DNA of 64,000 bases from RAM1 sp041905405 (GTDB lineage: Bacteria; Pseudomonadota; Gammaproteobacteria; Burkholderiales; Burkholderiaceae_C): contig JAYRLC010000005.1 in the NCBI GenBank assembly GCA_041905405.1, forward strand, positions 62,001-126,000. Direction: 5' to 3'. Within the stretch, counting starts at the first letter, position 1; every line of letters begins with the position of its first letter. The notes under the pieces were generated by a model. It worked only from the letters and a program-made list of their open reading frames with translations, ran no database searches and was not told the DNA's origin. Below are positions 8,288-16,615 of the stretch, one piece after another. The position numbers and the translations under genes were made by a program.

Positions 8288-8901
8288 GCACGCCGGACAC
8301 GTCGCACGCGCCGCACACGCCTCACGACCTGGCTGCGCGGCTGGACGCGCTGCACCGCCAGGGTGCGGCGCGCGTGGCGCCGGCGCGGTGGCGGCAACTG
8401 CAGGCGCTGGCGGACCGGCTGCCGTCGCAGCCCGGGCCGGTGCAGGCTGTGTTGCAGGCCCGGTTGCAGACCGTGCTGCTGGGGCTGGAACAGCGCGTCG
8501 CCGCGGCGGCCGGACACACCACCGAACCGTCCGCAACCGCTGCCGCGGTCCAGCCGCCCACCTGGCCCGACACGCCCCGCATCCCCCGTGAACTGGCCGG
8601 CGCCGCACGCTTTCGCCGCGTGTGGTCGCACGCGCGGGCGCAGGACAGCGTGGCGCAGGCCACGGCGCAGCGCCCCGCCAATGCCGGGCCGCTGAATTCG
8701 CAGGTGCTGGCGCTGCAGTCGCTGCAGCGCATGCCGCCCGCGTACCTGCGCCGCTTTCTGGCGCACATGGAGGCCCTGCAATGGCTGCAGGCCGTGGCGC
8801 CGCAGGTGGCGCCCGCGCCGCGCAAGCGGCGTGGCGCCCCGGCGGCGGGCAAAGCGGCCGGCAAGACAGCGCCCAGGTCAGCCGCCGGCAAACGCCGTTA
8901 G
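8284..8901 (+). CDS. DUF2894 family protein
   Basis: This 205-residue soluble protein has a helical N-terminal part (LAARLDALHRQGAARV), a proline-rich linker near residues 80-100, and a conserved middle (RFRRVWSHARAQDSV; MPPAYLRRFLAHMEAL). It ends in a strongly basic Lys/Arg/Ala tail (RKRRGAPAAGKAAGK) that could bind nucleic acid or phospholipid. The family is DUF2894, a regular companion of DUF3348 and DUF802. The start overlaps the OmpA gene stop (ATGA at 8284-8287). The function is unknown. Confidence 0.8.
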   Translation: MSTPDTSHAPHTPHDLAARLDALHRQGAARVAPARWRQLQALADRLPSQPGPVQAVLQARLQTVLLGLEQRVAAAAGHTTEPSATAAAVQPPTWPDTPRIPRELAGAARFRRVWSHARAQDSVAQATAQRPANAGPLNSQVLALQSLQRMPPAYLRRFLAHMEALQWLQAVAPQVAPAPRKRRGAPAAGKAAGKTAPRSAAGKRR

Positions 8902-9016
8902 TTCTTAAGGCCGCGCGCGGGCCTGTTGCCAAGCCGCCGCTTCGCAGGCACGATGTGCTGCAGCGCGGCGAAACCCGTTCGCCGGGCTCCAACCCCACAC
9001 ACCGCCAGGCGCCCCG

Positions 9017-10078
9017 ATGTTTTTCCAGTGGCCCCAGTACCTCTGGCTGATGCCGGCCGTTGCGCTGCTGCCGGCGCTTTATTGGTGGCTCCTGCGCCGG
9101 CGCAACAAGGTGGCGGTGCGCTACAGCAGTCTGCACATCGTGCGCGCGGCGGCGGCGGGGCGCAGCTGGCGGCGGCACGTGCCGCCCGCGCTGCTGTTCG
9201 TGGCCTGCGCCCTGCTGCTGCTGGCGGTGGCGCGCCCCGTGGCCCGCGTGCCGCTGCCCTGGGCGCGCTCGACCATCATGCTGGCCATCGACGTGTCGCT
9301 GAGCATGCGCGTGAACGACGTCAAGCCCACCCGCATGGAGGCGGCGCAGGACGCGGCCAAGCTGTTCCTGAAGGACCTGCCGCGCCACATCGAGGTGGGG
9401 CTGGTGACCTTTGCCGGCAGCAGCCAGGTCGCGCAGCGCGCGACCCAGGACCGCGAGCCGCTGGTGGCGGCGATCGACGCGATCCAGATGCAGCGCGGCA
9501 CGGCGATCGGCAACGCCATCGCGGTGAGCCTGGCCGAGCTGTTCCCCGACCACGGCATCGACGTGGGCGAGATGACGTTCGGCGGTAACGCAGGCGGCAA
9601 TGGGGGCGCACGCCCGCGCGGGCGCAGCCTGGACGACAAGGTCAAGCCCACGCCCAAACAGATCACGCCGGTGGCGCCGGGCTCGCACGCGTCGGCCGCG
9701 ATCATCCTGCTCAGCGACGGGCGGCGCACCACGGGCATCGACACGCTGGAGGCGGCCAAAATGGCCGCGGACCGCGGCGTGCGCATCCACGTGGTGGGGC
9801 TGGGCAACCCCAATGGCGGCGACTACGGGGGCGAGTTCATGGCCATGTACCTGCAGCTGGACGAGCCCACGTTGCGCGAGGTGGCCCGCATGACCGGCGG
9901 CGACTACCACCAGGCCGGCACGGCCGAGAAGCTGCGCGATGTGTACGCCACGCTGGGCTCGCAGATGCAGGTCGTGCGGCGCGAGACCGAGCTGGCCCCG
10001 CTGCTGGCGCTGGCCGCGGCGCTGCTCATGGTGAGCGCGGGGCTGCTGTCGATGCTGTGGCTGCGGCGCATCGACTGA
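9017..10078 (+). CDS. Membrane-anchored VWA domain protein (BatA-like)
   Basis: This 353-residue protein has two N-terminal membrane helices (about residues 8-26 and 57-77), a von Willebrand A domain (about 86-320) and a C-terminal membrane helix (about 330-350). The metal-ion site DVSLSM begins at Asp92 (DxSxS), the threonine of the site lies in QRGTAIGNA, and LLSDGRRTTG gives the later Asp. This plan matches BatA/BatB-type proteins. An insertion with a Gly-rich loop near residues 188-210 separates two VWA strands. It follows DUF2894 after 115 nt in the same direction and may be part of the same system. No MoxR ATPase is seen nearby, which is unusual for Bat proteins. Confidence 0.83.
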   Translation: MFFQWPQYLWLMPAVALLPALYWWLLRRRNKVAVRYSSLHIVRAAAAGRSWRRHVPPALLFVACALLLLAVARPVARVPLPWARSTIMLAIDVSLSMRVNDVKPTRMEAAQDAAKLFLKDLPRHIEVGLVTFAGSSQVAQRATQDREPLVAAIDAIQMQRGTAIGNAIAVSLAELFPDHGIDVGEMTFGGNAGGNGGARPRGRSLDDKVKPTPKQITPVAPGSHASAAIILLSDGRRTTGIDTLEAAKMAADRGVRIHVVGLGNPNGGDYGGEFMAMYLQLDEPTLREVARMTGGDYHQAGTAEKLRDVYATLGSQMQVVRRETELAPLLALAAALLMVSAGLLSMLWLRRID

Positions 10079-10139
10079 CGCCGCGCCATGCCGCGGTGCA
10101 GCAACACAAAAGGATCCGGCAGGTCTAGGATGGGACACG

Positions 10140-10583
10140 ATGATCCGTCCGGCCATCTCCACTGTGGCGCGCCTTCGCGGCGCCGTGGCCGTGCTGTGCT
10201 GCGGCGCTGCCGCCGCCGCGCAGGCCGCCACGTGGTCGCCCATTCCGGGCACCGAGGACGTGCAGGTTGACCTGGGTACAGTGCAGATCCAGCGTTCGCG
10301 CGTGATGGCCTGGGTCCGCTGGGCCGGGCGCGGGCCGCTGGCGCAATATGAGCTGGCGGCGCTGGCGGCGCAGGGCACGCGCATCTACCGCACCACCCAT
10401 CTGGCGGAAGTCCACTGCGGCCAGCGCAGCGTGCGCGTGCTGGCCACCAACGCCTATGACAGTTCGGGCCGGGTGCTGCTGATGTCCACCCTGGCGGGCA
10501 ACGCCGTCACGGTCGCCGGAGGCGACATGGGGTGGACCTACGACGCGCTGTGCGAGTTCGCGCGCACGGGCGCCCGCGAGTAG
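10140..10583 (+). CDS. Surface-adhesin-E-like exported protein
   Basis: This 147-residue protein has a signal peptide (about residues 1-29, ending AAQAA). The mature domain carries the pattern of surface-adhesin E family proteins: WSPIPG at the start, a DLGTVQIQRS strand, VRWAG, a Cys in EVHCGQRS and a C-terminal CEFA that may pair with it. It lies 61 nt after the VWA gene. Its 3' end overlaps the convergent dimeric-barrel gene by 46 nt, which is unusual. The role is unknown; the family takes its name from a Haemophilus surface protein. Confidence 0.72.
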   Translation: MIRPAISTVARLRGAVAVLCCGAAAAAQAATWSPIPGTEDVQVDLGTVQIQRSRVMAWVRWAGRGPLAQYELAALAAQGTRIYRTTHLAEVHCGQRSVRVLATNAYDSSGRVLLMSTLAGNAVTVAGGDMGWTYDALCEFARTGARE

Positions 10584-11254
10584 CCGGGCGGCGCCTGCAT
10601 CGCCAGCCGCAGCGCGTACAGCCCGCGCACGCTGCCGGCGGCCGCGCCCTGCGCCTGCAGCGCGGCGTCCGACAGCTCGGTGTCCGCCAGCGCGCGCAGC
10701 GCCTGGGCGTCGTAGCCCGTCACCACCAGAATCCAGTCGGCCGCCTGATCGGCCAGGCCGCGGATGCGCTGCTCGGTGGTGGGCGCGGCAGCCGGCGCAT
10801 CGGTCTGCAGCAAATGCGCGCCGGCCAGCCCGGGCGCCTGCGGCCAGCGCGCGATGGCCGCCTGCAGCCATGCGCGCAGCGGCTGCGGCCCCGCGCCCCC
10901 GGGCGACAGCCGCACCGTCAGCGCGTGGCCGCCCGTGAGCGCCCCGTTGCCGTCCAGCACCCGGCTGGGGCTGCGCACCATGTTGCGGTGGTGCGGCATC
11001 ATGCGGCGCGACCAGTCGGTCGGCGCGTTCAGCCGGGCCAGGTACTCGGGCGACGCCAGCGCGTCCCAGGTCTGCAATGCGTACAGCACGAAGAACCCTT
11101 CGCCGCCCTGCGCATCGGCCCAGCGCGTGGCCTGACGGAAACCCGGCAACGCCAGCCGCTCCGGAAAGTGTTCGTGCGTGTGCCAGTGCTCGAACTCGGT
11201 GCGCACGTCTGGCGCCATGTCCCACCACATGGCAAGTGCTGCCTGCCAGCCCAT
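10538..11254 (-). CDS. Dimeric alpha/beta-barrel-like protein of TRAP operon
   Basis: This 238-residue soluble protein appears to contain two ferredoxin-like halves. The first includes FEHWHTHEHFPERLALPGF, a pattern seen in EthD-like or DUF4286-like dimeric barrels where the His pair lines a pocket. The second half repeats the outline with LLQTDAP and DWILVVTGYD. It ends the minus-strand operon aroQ-dctP-dctQ-dctM, 19 nt after dctM, so it may act on the transported compound. No catalytic assignment is possible. The last 46 nt overlap the opposite gene. Confidence 0.65.
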   Translation of the reverse strand: MGWQAALAMWWDMAPDVRTEFEHWHTHEHFPERLALPGFRQATRWADAQGGEGFFVLYALQTWDALASPEYLARLNAPTDWSRRMMPHHRNMVRSPSRVLDGNGALTGGHALTVRLSPGGAGPQPLRAWLQAAIARWPQAPGLAGAHLLQTDAPAAAPTTEQRIRGLADQAADWILVVTGYDAQALRALADTELSDAALQAQGAAAGSVRGLYALRLAMQAPPGYSRAPVRANSHSAS

Positions 11255-11273
11255 GGTCGACTCCTTTGCAGCT

Positions 11274-12572
11274 TCAGTTGTACCCTGCCAGGCGCGGCAG
11301 CGCCAGCACGAAGTCCGGCCACACGGTCACGATCGCCAGCGCGCCGATCATGACGATCAGGTAGGGCAACACCTCTTTCATCAGCTCGGCCATGGACACA
11401 TTGGCAATCTTCATCATCATGAACAGCAGCAGCCCGTAGGGCGGCGTGCACAGGCCGATCATGATGTTGAGCACGGCCATGACGCCGAAGTGCACCGGGT
11501 CGATGCCCAAAGCGACCGCCGTGGGCAGCAGCACCGGCAGGATGATGAGGATGATGGTGGAGCCTTCCAGGAACGCGCCCAGCACCAGCAGGATCACGTT
11601 GACCAGCAGCAAAAAGCCCATGCGCGACATGTCCAGCCCCTGCAGCATGCCGCGCAGCGTGACGGGGATGTTCTCGGACGTGATGACGTAGTTGAACACC
11701 AGCGCGCCCGCAATCAGCATGCCGATGGAAATGCTCATGCGCGCGCTGACGAGCAGCGCGTCGTACAGGTCGGCCCAGCGCATGCTGCGGTACAGCCCCA
11801 TGGAGATCAGCAGCGCGTAGGCGGCGGCGACGCCCGCGGCTTCGGTCGGCGTGGTGATGCCGCTGTACAGGCAACCGAGCAGGATGACCGGCAGCATGAG
11901 CGCGGGAAAGGCCTCGCGCGTGATGCGCGGCATCTCGCGCAGCGGCACGGGCCGTTCTACGGGGAAGTCACGACGTTTGGCCTGCCAGTGGATCAGCACC
12001 ATCTGCACCACGCCCAACAGCAGGCCCGGCAGCACGCCCGCCAGGAACAGGTAGCCGATGGACGTGCCCGACACCAGCGCGTACAGCACGAGCGGGATCG
12101 ACGGCGGCAGGATGGGGCCAATGACCGACGACACGGCGCTGAGTGCGGCGGCAAAGGCCGGCGGGTACTTGCCATCCCTGGTCATCATGGCTTGCATGAT
12201 CTTGCCCGAGCCGGCCGCGTCGGCCAGCGCCGAGCCCGACATGCTGGCGAACACCACGCTCTGCAGCACGTTGACCTGCGCCAGGCCGCCGGGGAAACGC
12301 CCCACGATCGCGTTGCAAAAGCGCAGCAGGCGGTCCATGACGGTGCCGCTGCTCATGATGGTGGCCGCCAGGATGAACAGCGGGATCGCCAGCAGCAGGA
12401 AGCTGCTGTAGGTGCCGTTGAGCAGCTGCTCGGCGGCGGCGCCCATGTCCATGCCCTTGAGGTACAGGTACAGGACCGAGCCGCCGATCATGGCGTGGCC
12501 GATGGGTACGCCCAGCAGGCTCAGGCCCACGATGACGCCGAGCGCCAGGGAAAACGGACTGGTCAGGTTCAC
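11274..12572 (-). CDS. TRAP transporter large permease (DctM type)
   Basis: This 432-residue inner-membrane protein has about twelve hydrophobic segments. It should form the Na+- or H+-driven channel that takes solute from the periplasmic binding protein. Family marks include SVVFASMSGSALADAAGSG, GPILPPSIPLVLYA and the end ALPRLAGYN. The start is a GTG at 12570-12572 overlapping the dctQ stop (GTGA). Starting further upstream would add about 58 residues of out-of-family sequence. It works with the DctQ and DctP genes immediately upstream. Confidence 0.93.
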   Translation of the reverse strand: MNLTSPFSLALGVIVGLSLLGVPIGHAMIGGSVLYLYLKGMDMGAAAEQLLNGTYSSFLLLAIPLFILAATIMSSGTVMDRLLRFCNAIVGRFPGGLAQVNVLQSVVFASMSGSALADAAGSGKIMQAMMTRDGKYPPAFAAALSAVSSVIGPILPPSIPLVLYALVSGTSIGYLFLAGVLPGLLLGVVQMVLIHWQAKRRDFPVERPVPLREMPRITREAFPALMLPVILLGCLYSGITTPTEAAGVAAAYALLISMGLYRSMRWADLYDALLVSARMSISIGMLIAGALVFNYVITSENIPVTLRGMLQGLDMSRMGFLLLVNVILLVLGAFLEGSTIILIILPVLLPTAVALGIDPVHFGVMAVLNIMIGLCTPPYGLLLFMMMKIANVSMAELMKEVLPYLIVMIGALAIVTVWPDFVLALPRLAGYN

Positions 12573-13066
12573 AGCGCGGAGGCCGATGACGGCGTTTCTT
12601 TTTTGGGTGCCGGGCCGCGCACGAGCTGGCGCAGGCACCGACCGATGACCGCCACAGCAAACACGATGTAGATGAAGTACATGAAGTCCATGCGGATGCC
12701 CAGGTAGGACGCCTTCTCGACCTTCATGAAGGTGACGTACGACCACGACGCGGGCAGCGACATGCCGAACAGCACGATGAGGCTCACAGCACCCACGGCC
12801 TGCACGGCACGGCGGCGCGCGGGGCCGCCGGATTCGGCGATCGTGTCGATGCGGATCTCTTCATCGTCCTTCAGCACGAAGGCCGCGCCCCACAGCACCA
12901 GCCACAGCCAGGCCGCCAGCGACAGCTCGGTCGTCCAGCCCACGGGCCAGTTGAACGCGTAGCGCATGACGATCTGCACGATGAAGGCAACGAAGATCAC
13001 CGCCAGCAACGCCGCCGCAACCGCTTCGGCGAAGCGGTGCAGCGGCCTCACGATCCGCTCGTACAT
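12569..13066 (-). CDS. TRAP transporter small permease (DctQ type)
   Basis: This 165-residue protein has four membrane helices. It includes the MRYAFNWPVGWTTELS segment (about 34-49), which fits the DctQ consensus in which a bulky residue and a Glu follow the second helix. It couples the binding protein to DctM. It begins 12 nt after the dctP stop and overlaps dctM by 4 nt. Confidence 0.9.
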   Translation of the reverse strand: MYERIVRPLHRFAEAVAAALLAVIFVAFIVQIVMRYAFNWPVGWTTELSLAAWLWLVLWGAAFVLKDDEEIRIDTIAESGGPARRRAVQAVGAVSLIVLFGMSLPASWSYVTFMKVEKASYLGIRMDFMYFIYIVFAVAVIGRCLRQLVRGPAPKKETPSSASAL

Positions 13067-13078
13067 GGGCAGACGCCT

Positions 13079-14068
13079 TTACTTGATCGCGTTGATCTTG
13101 TCGACGATGCCTGCCGGCCAGGCCTTGGCCTCGTCAGATGCCAAATACATCTTCTGCGCATTCGCGCGGAACGCCGCGATATTGGGCGCATACACGTCCA
13201 GCCCCGCCTTGCGGAAGGTGTCGGCCAACTCCGCTTCACGCTTGGTGTGCTCAGCCGCGCTCCAGGCGATGGCCTTGTCAGCCGCGGCCTGAAAGTTCTT
13301 CTGCTTCGCGGCGTTCATGCTGTTCCAGGTCTTCATGTTGACCGTCAGCAGGTCGAACGCAACCAGGTGCGAGGTCAGCACGATCTGGCCCATCACTTCG
13401 TAGAACTTCATGTTCTGCACGTTGGGCAGCGGGTTGTCCTGGCCGTCGATCGCGCCGGTCTGCAGGCCGGTGTACGTTTCGGCATAGGCCATGGGCGTGG
13501 GGTTGGCGCCCAGCGACTTGCCCAGCATCTGCCAGGTGTCGCCCGGCGGCATGCGCAGCTTGACGCCGGCCAGGTCGGCGGGCGTGTTGATCTTCTTCTT
13601 GCCCTTCAGGCCCACGTGGCGCGTGCCGAAGAACGTAGGGCCCAGGATCTTGACCTTGAGCTGGTCCTCGACCATCTTCTTCATCATCGCGCCCTGCTCG
13701 CTCGCAAAGAACGCGGCCAGGTGGTTGGCGTCACGGAACAGGTAGGCGGACGTGAGCACGGACCAGGCCGGCACCTGCTTGGAGATGTCCTGCGGCGCGA
13801 TGTTGCCCATCTCCAGGTTGTCGCGCTGCAGCGCGACCAGCTCGGTGCCCTGGCGGAACAGCGTGGAGTTCAGGTGCTGCTCGACCTTGAAGTCGGCGGC
13901 GATATCTTTCGCGAACATGTTCATCATCTCGGCGCGGATGTCCTTGTCCGAGAACACGGCCGCAAAGCGGATCGTGGGCTGGGCCTGCGCCCACAGCGGC
14001 AGCGCGGCGCTTGAAGCCAGTGCCGCGCCGGTGCAAAGCAGGGTGCGGCGGTCGAATGTGGATGTCAT
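13079..14068 (-). CDS. TRAP transporter solute-binding protein (DctP type)
   Basis: This 329-residue periplasmic binding protein delivers substrate to DctQM. The signal sequence has a twin-arginine-like start (FDRRTLL, residues 5-11) and ends LWAQAQ, so Tat export is possible. Family marks include the LKVKILG segment, the ligand-contact arginine region GVKLRMPPGD and the DGQDNPLPN turn. The start is the ATG at 14066-14068; a longer in-frame reading would run through aroQ. The aroQ gene just upstream and the IclR regulator suggest an aromatic or hydroaromatic acid as substrate, which is inference. Confidence 0.92.
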   Translation of the reverse strand: MTSTFDRRTLLCTGAALASSAALPLWAQAQPTIRFAAVFSDKDIRAEMMNMFAKDIAADFKVEQHLNSTLFRQGTELVALQRDNLEMGNIAPQDISKQVPAWSVLTSAYLFRDANHLAAFFASEQGAMMKKMVEDQLKVKILGPTFFGTRHVGLKGKKKINTPADLAGVKLRMPPGDTWQMLGKSLGANPTPMAYAETYTGLQTGAIDGQDNPLPNVQNMKFYEVMGQIVLTSHLVAFDLLTVNMKTWNSMNAAKQKNFQAAADKAIAWSAAEHTKREAELADTFRKAGLDVYAPNIAAFRANAQKMYLASDEAKAWPAGIVDKINAIK

Positions 14069-14106
14069 GGTGGTGTCTCCTGGGTTGTTGGATGGAACGG
14101 AAATCG

Positions 14107-14556
14107 TCAGGCCGGCACGGCCGCAAGCTGCCGGGCCACGGCGCGCAGGGCCAGCTCGTACCCGTAGGTGCCAAAGCCGCAGATCACGCCGGTGGCGGCC
14201 AGCGACACCAGCGACTTCTGGTACAGCTCGTCGCGCCGGTGGATGTTGGTGACGTGAACCTCGGCAATGGGCTGGTGCAGCGTCTTGAGCGCGTCCAGCA
14301 GCGGTATGGATCGGAACGACAGGCCGGCCGGGTTGATGACCACACCCACGGATTTCTCGCGGGCCTCCTGCACCCAGTCGACCATCACGCCCTCGTGGTT
14401 GGTCTGGCGAAATTCGCAGCGCAGGGCCAGCTCGGCGGCAGTGTCGCGGCACAGTTTTTCGACCTGAGCCAGCGTGGTGCTGCCGTACAGGTGCGGCTCG
14501 CGTACACCCAGCAGGTTCAGGTTGGGGCCATTGAGGATGTAGACGGTGGCTGTCAT
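14107..14556 (-). CDS. aroQ: Type II 3-dehydroquinate dehydratase
   Basis: This 149-residue enzyme should convert 3-dehydroquinate to 3-dehydroshikimate. The motif LNGPNLNLLGVRE with Arg19, the catalytic Tyr24 (HLYG), Asn75 (INPAG) and the general acid His101 (EVHVTNIH) are all present. Length and motif spacing match type II enzymes. It is the first gene of a TRAP operon rather than part of an aromatic biosynthesis cluster, so it may serve catabolism of quinate-like compounds. In catabolic systems this step feeds protocatechuate; no quinate dehydrogenase or dehydroshikimate dehydratase is visible here. Confidence 0.93.
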   Translation of the reverse strand: MTATVYILNGPNLNLLGVREPHLYGSTTLAQVEKLCRDTAAELALRCEFRQTNHEGVMVDWVQEAREKSVGVVINPAGLSFRSIPLLDALKTLHQPIAEVHVTNIHRRDELYQKSLVSLAATGVICGFGTYGYELALRAVARQLAAVPA

Positions 14557-14589
14557 GGAGGGCGATTCTTGGGGCCGCCACGAACAAAC

Positions 14590-14604
14590 TTTCCAAACTG
14601 GAAA
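14590..14604. promoter_or_regulatory. Palindromic operator candidate TTTCCA-N3-TGGAAA
   Basis: A perfect inverted repeat, TTTCCA-AAC-TGGAAA, sits in the 67-nt gap between the divergent aroQ-TRAP operon and the iclR gene. The size and symmetry fit an IclR-family operator and would allow one regulator to control both directions. An AT-rich stretch (ATTCATTTCATAAT) lies between it and the iclR start. Confidence 0.6.
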
Positions 14605-14623
14605 TTCATTTCATAATGCGGAT

Positions 14624-15418
14624 ATGAGCGCTGCACTCGACCGGGGCTTGTCTGTCCTGGAGCACCTGGCCCGGCACCCGCAAGGTCTGCCGATCACGCT
14701 GATTGCGTCCGAGCTGGACATTCCCCTATCGGCCTGCCACCGGCTGCTGGCTGCACTGCAGCAACGCGGCTATGTGCGCCAGGCCCGCCAGCAGGGCGAC
14801 TACCTGCTGACCACCAAGGTCGTGTCGCTGGGCCTGGGGCTGCTCAGCAGCGCGGGCATCGTGGACGTGGCGGGCCCCATCCTCACACGGTTGGCCGAAG
14901 CGACCGGTGAACTGGTGCGGCTGTCAATCGTGGACGAGGACCGCCTGACGTGGGTGGCCAAGTCGCAGGGCACGCGCCAGGCCGGGCAGCGCTACGACCC
15001 CGACATGGGCATGGACGTGCGGCTGTCATGCACGTCGTCGGGCCATGCATGGCTCATGACCATGAGCGACGAGCGCGCCATCGCGCTGGTGTCGCGCCAG
15101 GGCTTCGGGCCGCCGTCGGAATACGGCCCCAAAGCGCCCACGACCATCAAGGCGCTGCTGGGCTTTCTGCATGCGGGCCGCGTGCGCGGCTATGCGCTGA
15201 TCGACGAGGTGTTCGCGCCCGGCATGGCCGCCATGGCCGCGCCCGTCGTGCGGCGGCAGGAAGTGATCGGCATCATCAGCATCGCCGGGCCACGCACCCG
15301 GCTGAGCGTGGAGCGCATGCACGACATCGCGCCGGCGCTGCTGGCGGCGGCGGCGCAGCTGGGACCAGGTAGCGACGGCTCGGGCCTGTTCGGCAAGCCG
15401 GCGCTGGGCAAGGGATAG
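14624..15418 (+). CDS. IclR family transcriptional regulator
   Basis: This 264-residue regulator has an N-terminal winged helix (about residues 5-70: RGLSVLEHLARHP, then SACHRLLAALQQRGYV as recognition region). A C-terminal effector-binding domain follows, with the family signature SCTSSGHAWLM near residue 133 and GIISIAGPRTRL near the end. The start is the ATG in front of SAALDRGLS; the longer frame adds residues from the promoter. It is divergent from the aroQ-TRAP operon and is followed after 3 nt by an MFS transporter, so it probably controls both. Confidence 0.92.
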   Translation: MSAALDRGLSVLEHLARHPQGLPITLIASELDIPLSACHRLLAALQQRGYVRQARQQGDYLLTTKVVSLGLGLLSSAGIVDVAGPILTRLAEATGELVRLSIVDEDRLTWVAKSQGTRQAGQRYDPDMGMDVRLSCTSSGHAWLMTMSDERAIALVSRQGFGPPSEYGPKAPTTIKALLGFLHAGRVRGYALIDEVFAPGMAAMAAPVVRRQEVIGIISIAGPRTRLSVERMHDIAPALLAAAAQLGPGSDGSGLFGKPALGKG

Positions 15419-15421
15419 CAC

Positions 15422-16615
15422 GTGGCAAGCGTGCGCGCCACCATCCTCCTGCTGTCCTGCGCCGCGTTTTTCAGCGGCGCGGCGCTGCGCGTGTGCGACC
15501 CGCTGCTGCCGCGGATCGCCGCCGATTTCAGCCGCACGCCGGGCCAGGCGGGGCAGGTGGTGATCAGCTTCGCGGTGGCGTATGGGCTCATGCAGTTGCT
15601 GTTCGGGCCGCTGGGCGACCGCTACGGCAAGGCGCGCATGGTGTCGCTGGCCACGGCCGGCTGCGCGGTGGCCGCGTGCCTGTCGGCGCTGGCGCCGGGC
15701 TACGACGCGCTGCTGGCGCTGCGGGTGCTGTGGGGCATGGCGGCCGCCGGGATCATCCCGCTGTCCATGGCCTGGATCGGCGACGCCGTGCCGTATGAGC
15801 AGCGGCAGGCCACGCTCGCGCGGCTGGGCACGGGCACCATCGGCGGCATGATGGCCGGGCAACTGGCCGGTGGCCTGTTCGCCGACGCGGCGGCCGGCTG
15901 GCGCGGCGCGTTCTTCACGCTGGCGGCGGGGTATTGCGTGGTGGCGGTCCTGCTGCTGCGCCGCGTGCGCGCGGCGGGCGCGGCCGCGCGCGCGCCGGGC
16001 AGCCGCGCTTCGTTTTCGGCGCAGGTGCTGTCGGTGCTGCGCACACCGTGGGCGCGCGTGGTACTGGCGACCGCCGCGGCCGAAGGCGCGCTGATGTTCG
16101 GCGCCACGGTGTACCTGCCCGCCTACCTGCATGCGCGCCACGGCATGACGCTGTCGGCCGCGGCGGGGCTGCTGGCGCTGTTTGCCGCGGGCGGGCTCGT
16201 GTATTCCGTCTTTGCGCGGCGCATCGTGCAGGCGCTGGGCGAGCAGCGCATGGTGGCCACCGGGGGCGTGCTGATGGGCGCCGGCCTGCTGGCCTGGTGG
16301 CTGTCGCCGGTGGGCTGGCTGGCCGGGCCGATCGCGCTGGTGGCGGGTTTCGGCACCTATCTGTTCCACAACACGCTGCAGACCCATGCGACGCAGATGG
16401 TGCCCGCCTCGCGCGGCACGGCGGTCGCGGTGTTCGCGTTCAGCCTGTTCACGGGCCAGGCGCTGGGCGTGACGCTGGGCGGCTATGCGTTTGACCATTT
16501 GCCCCCGGCCGTGCTGCTGCTGGTGCCCGCGGCAGGGCTGCCGGTGGCGGGCCTGTGGTTTGCGCGGGCGCTGCGGCGTTACGATGCCGCGCGAAAGGAG
16601 GCAAAACCACAATGA
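15422..16615 (+). CDS. MFS transporter
   Basis: This 397-residue membrane protein has twelve predicted helices of the major facilitator type. The loop 2-3 motif GPLGDRYGKARMV and the WRGAFF segment before helix 6 identify the family; drug/H+ antiporter-like members share this pattern. Translation probably starts at a GTG at 15422 with AAGGGA upstream. The iclR stop is 3 nt earlier, and the DUF2235 gene overlaps its end by 4 nt. The substrate is unknown. It could export or import the compound sensed by the IclR protein. Confidence 0.88.
   Translation: MASVRATILLLSCAAFFSGAALRVCDPLLPRIAADFSRTPGQAGQVVISFAVAYGLMQLLFGPLGDRYGKARMVSLATAGCAVAACLSALAPGYDALLALRVLWGMAAAGIIPLSMAWIGDAVPYEQRQATLARLGTGTIGGMMAGQLAGGLFADAAAGWRGAFFTLAAGYCVVAVLLLRRVRAAGAAARAPGSRASFSAQVLSVLRTPWARVVLATAAAEGALMFGATVYLPAYLHARHGMTLSAAAGLLALFAAGGLVYSVFARRIVQALGEQRMVATGGVLMGAGLLAWWLSPVGWLAGPIALVAGFGTYLFHNTLQTHATQMVPASRGTAVAVFAFSLFTGQALGVTLGGYAFDHLPPAVLLLVPAAGLPVAGLWFARALRRYDAARKEAKPQ

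Noticed and set aside
4885..8901. Complete Zorya defence system
   Set aside because: Only the ZorA/ZorB-like membrane pair is present. No helicase-nuclease (ZorD), ZorC or ZorE-like gene is in the cluster, so the name Zorya is not justified.
5214..10384. Two very long minus-strand frames opposite the DUF802, OmpA and VWA genes
   Set aside because: They show low-complexity Arg/Gln/His content and cross several real gene borders.
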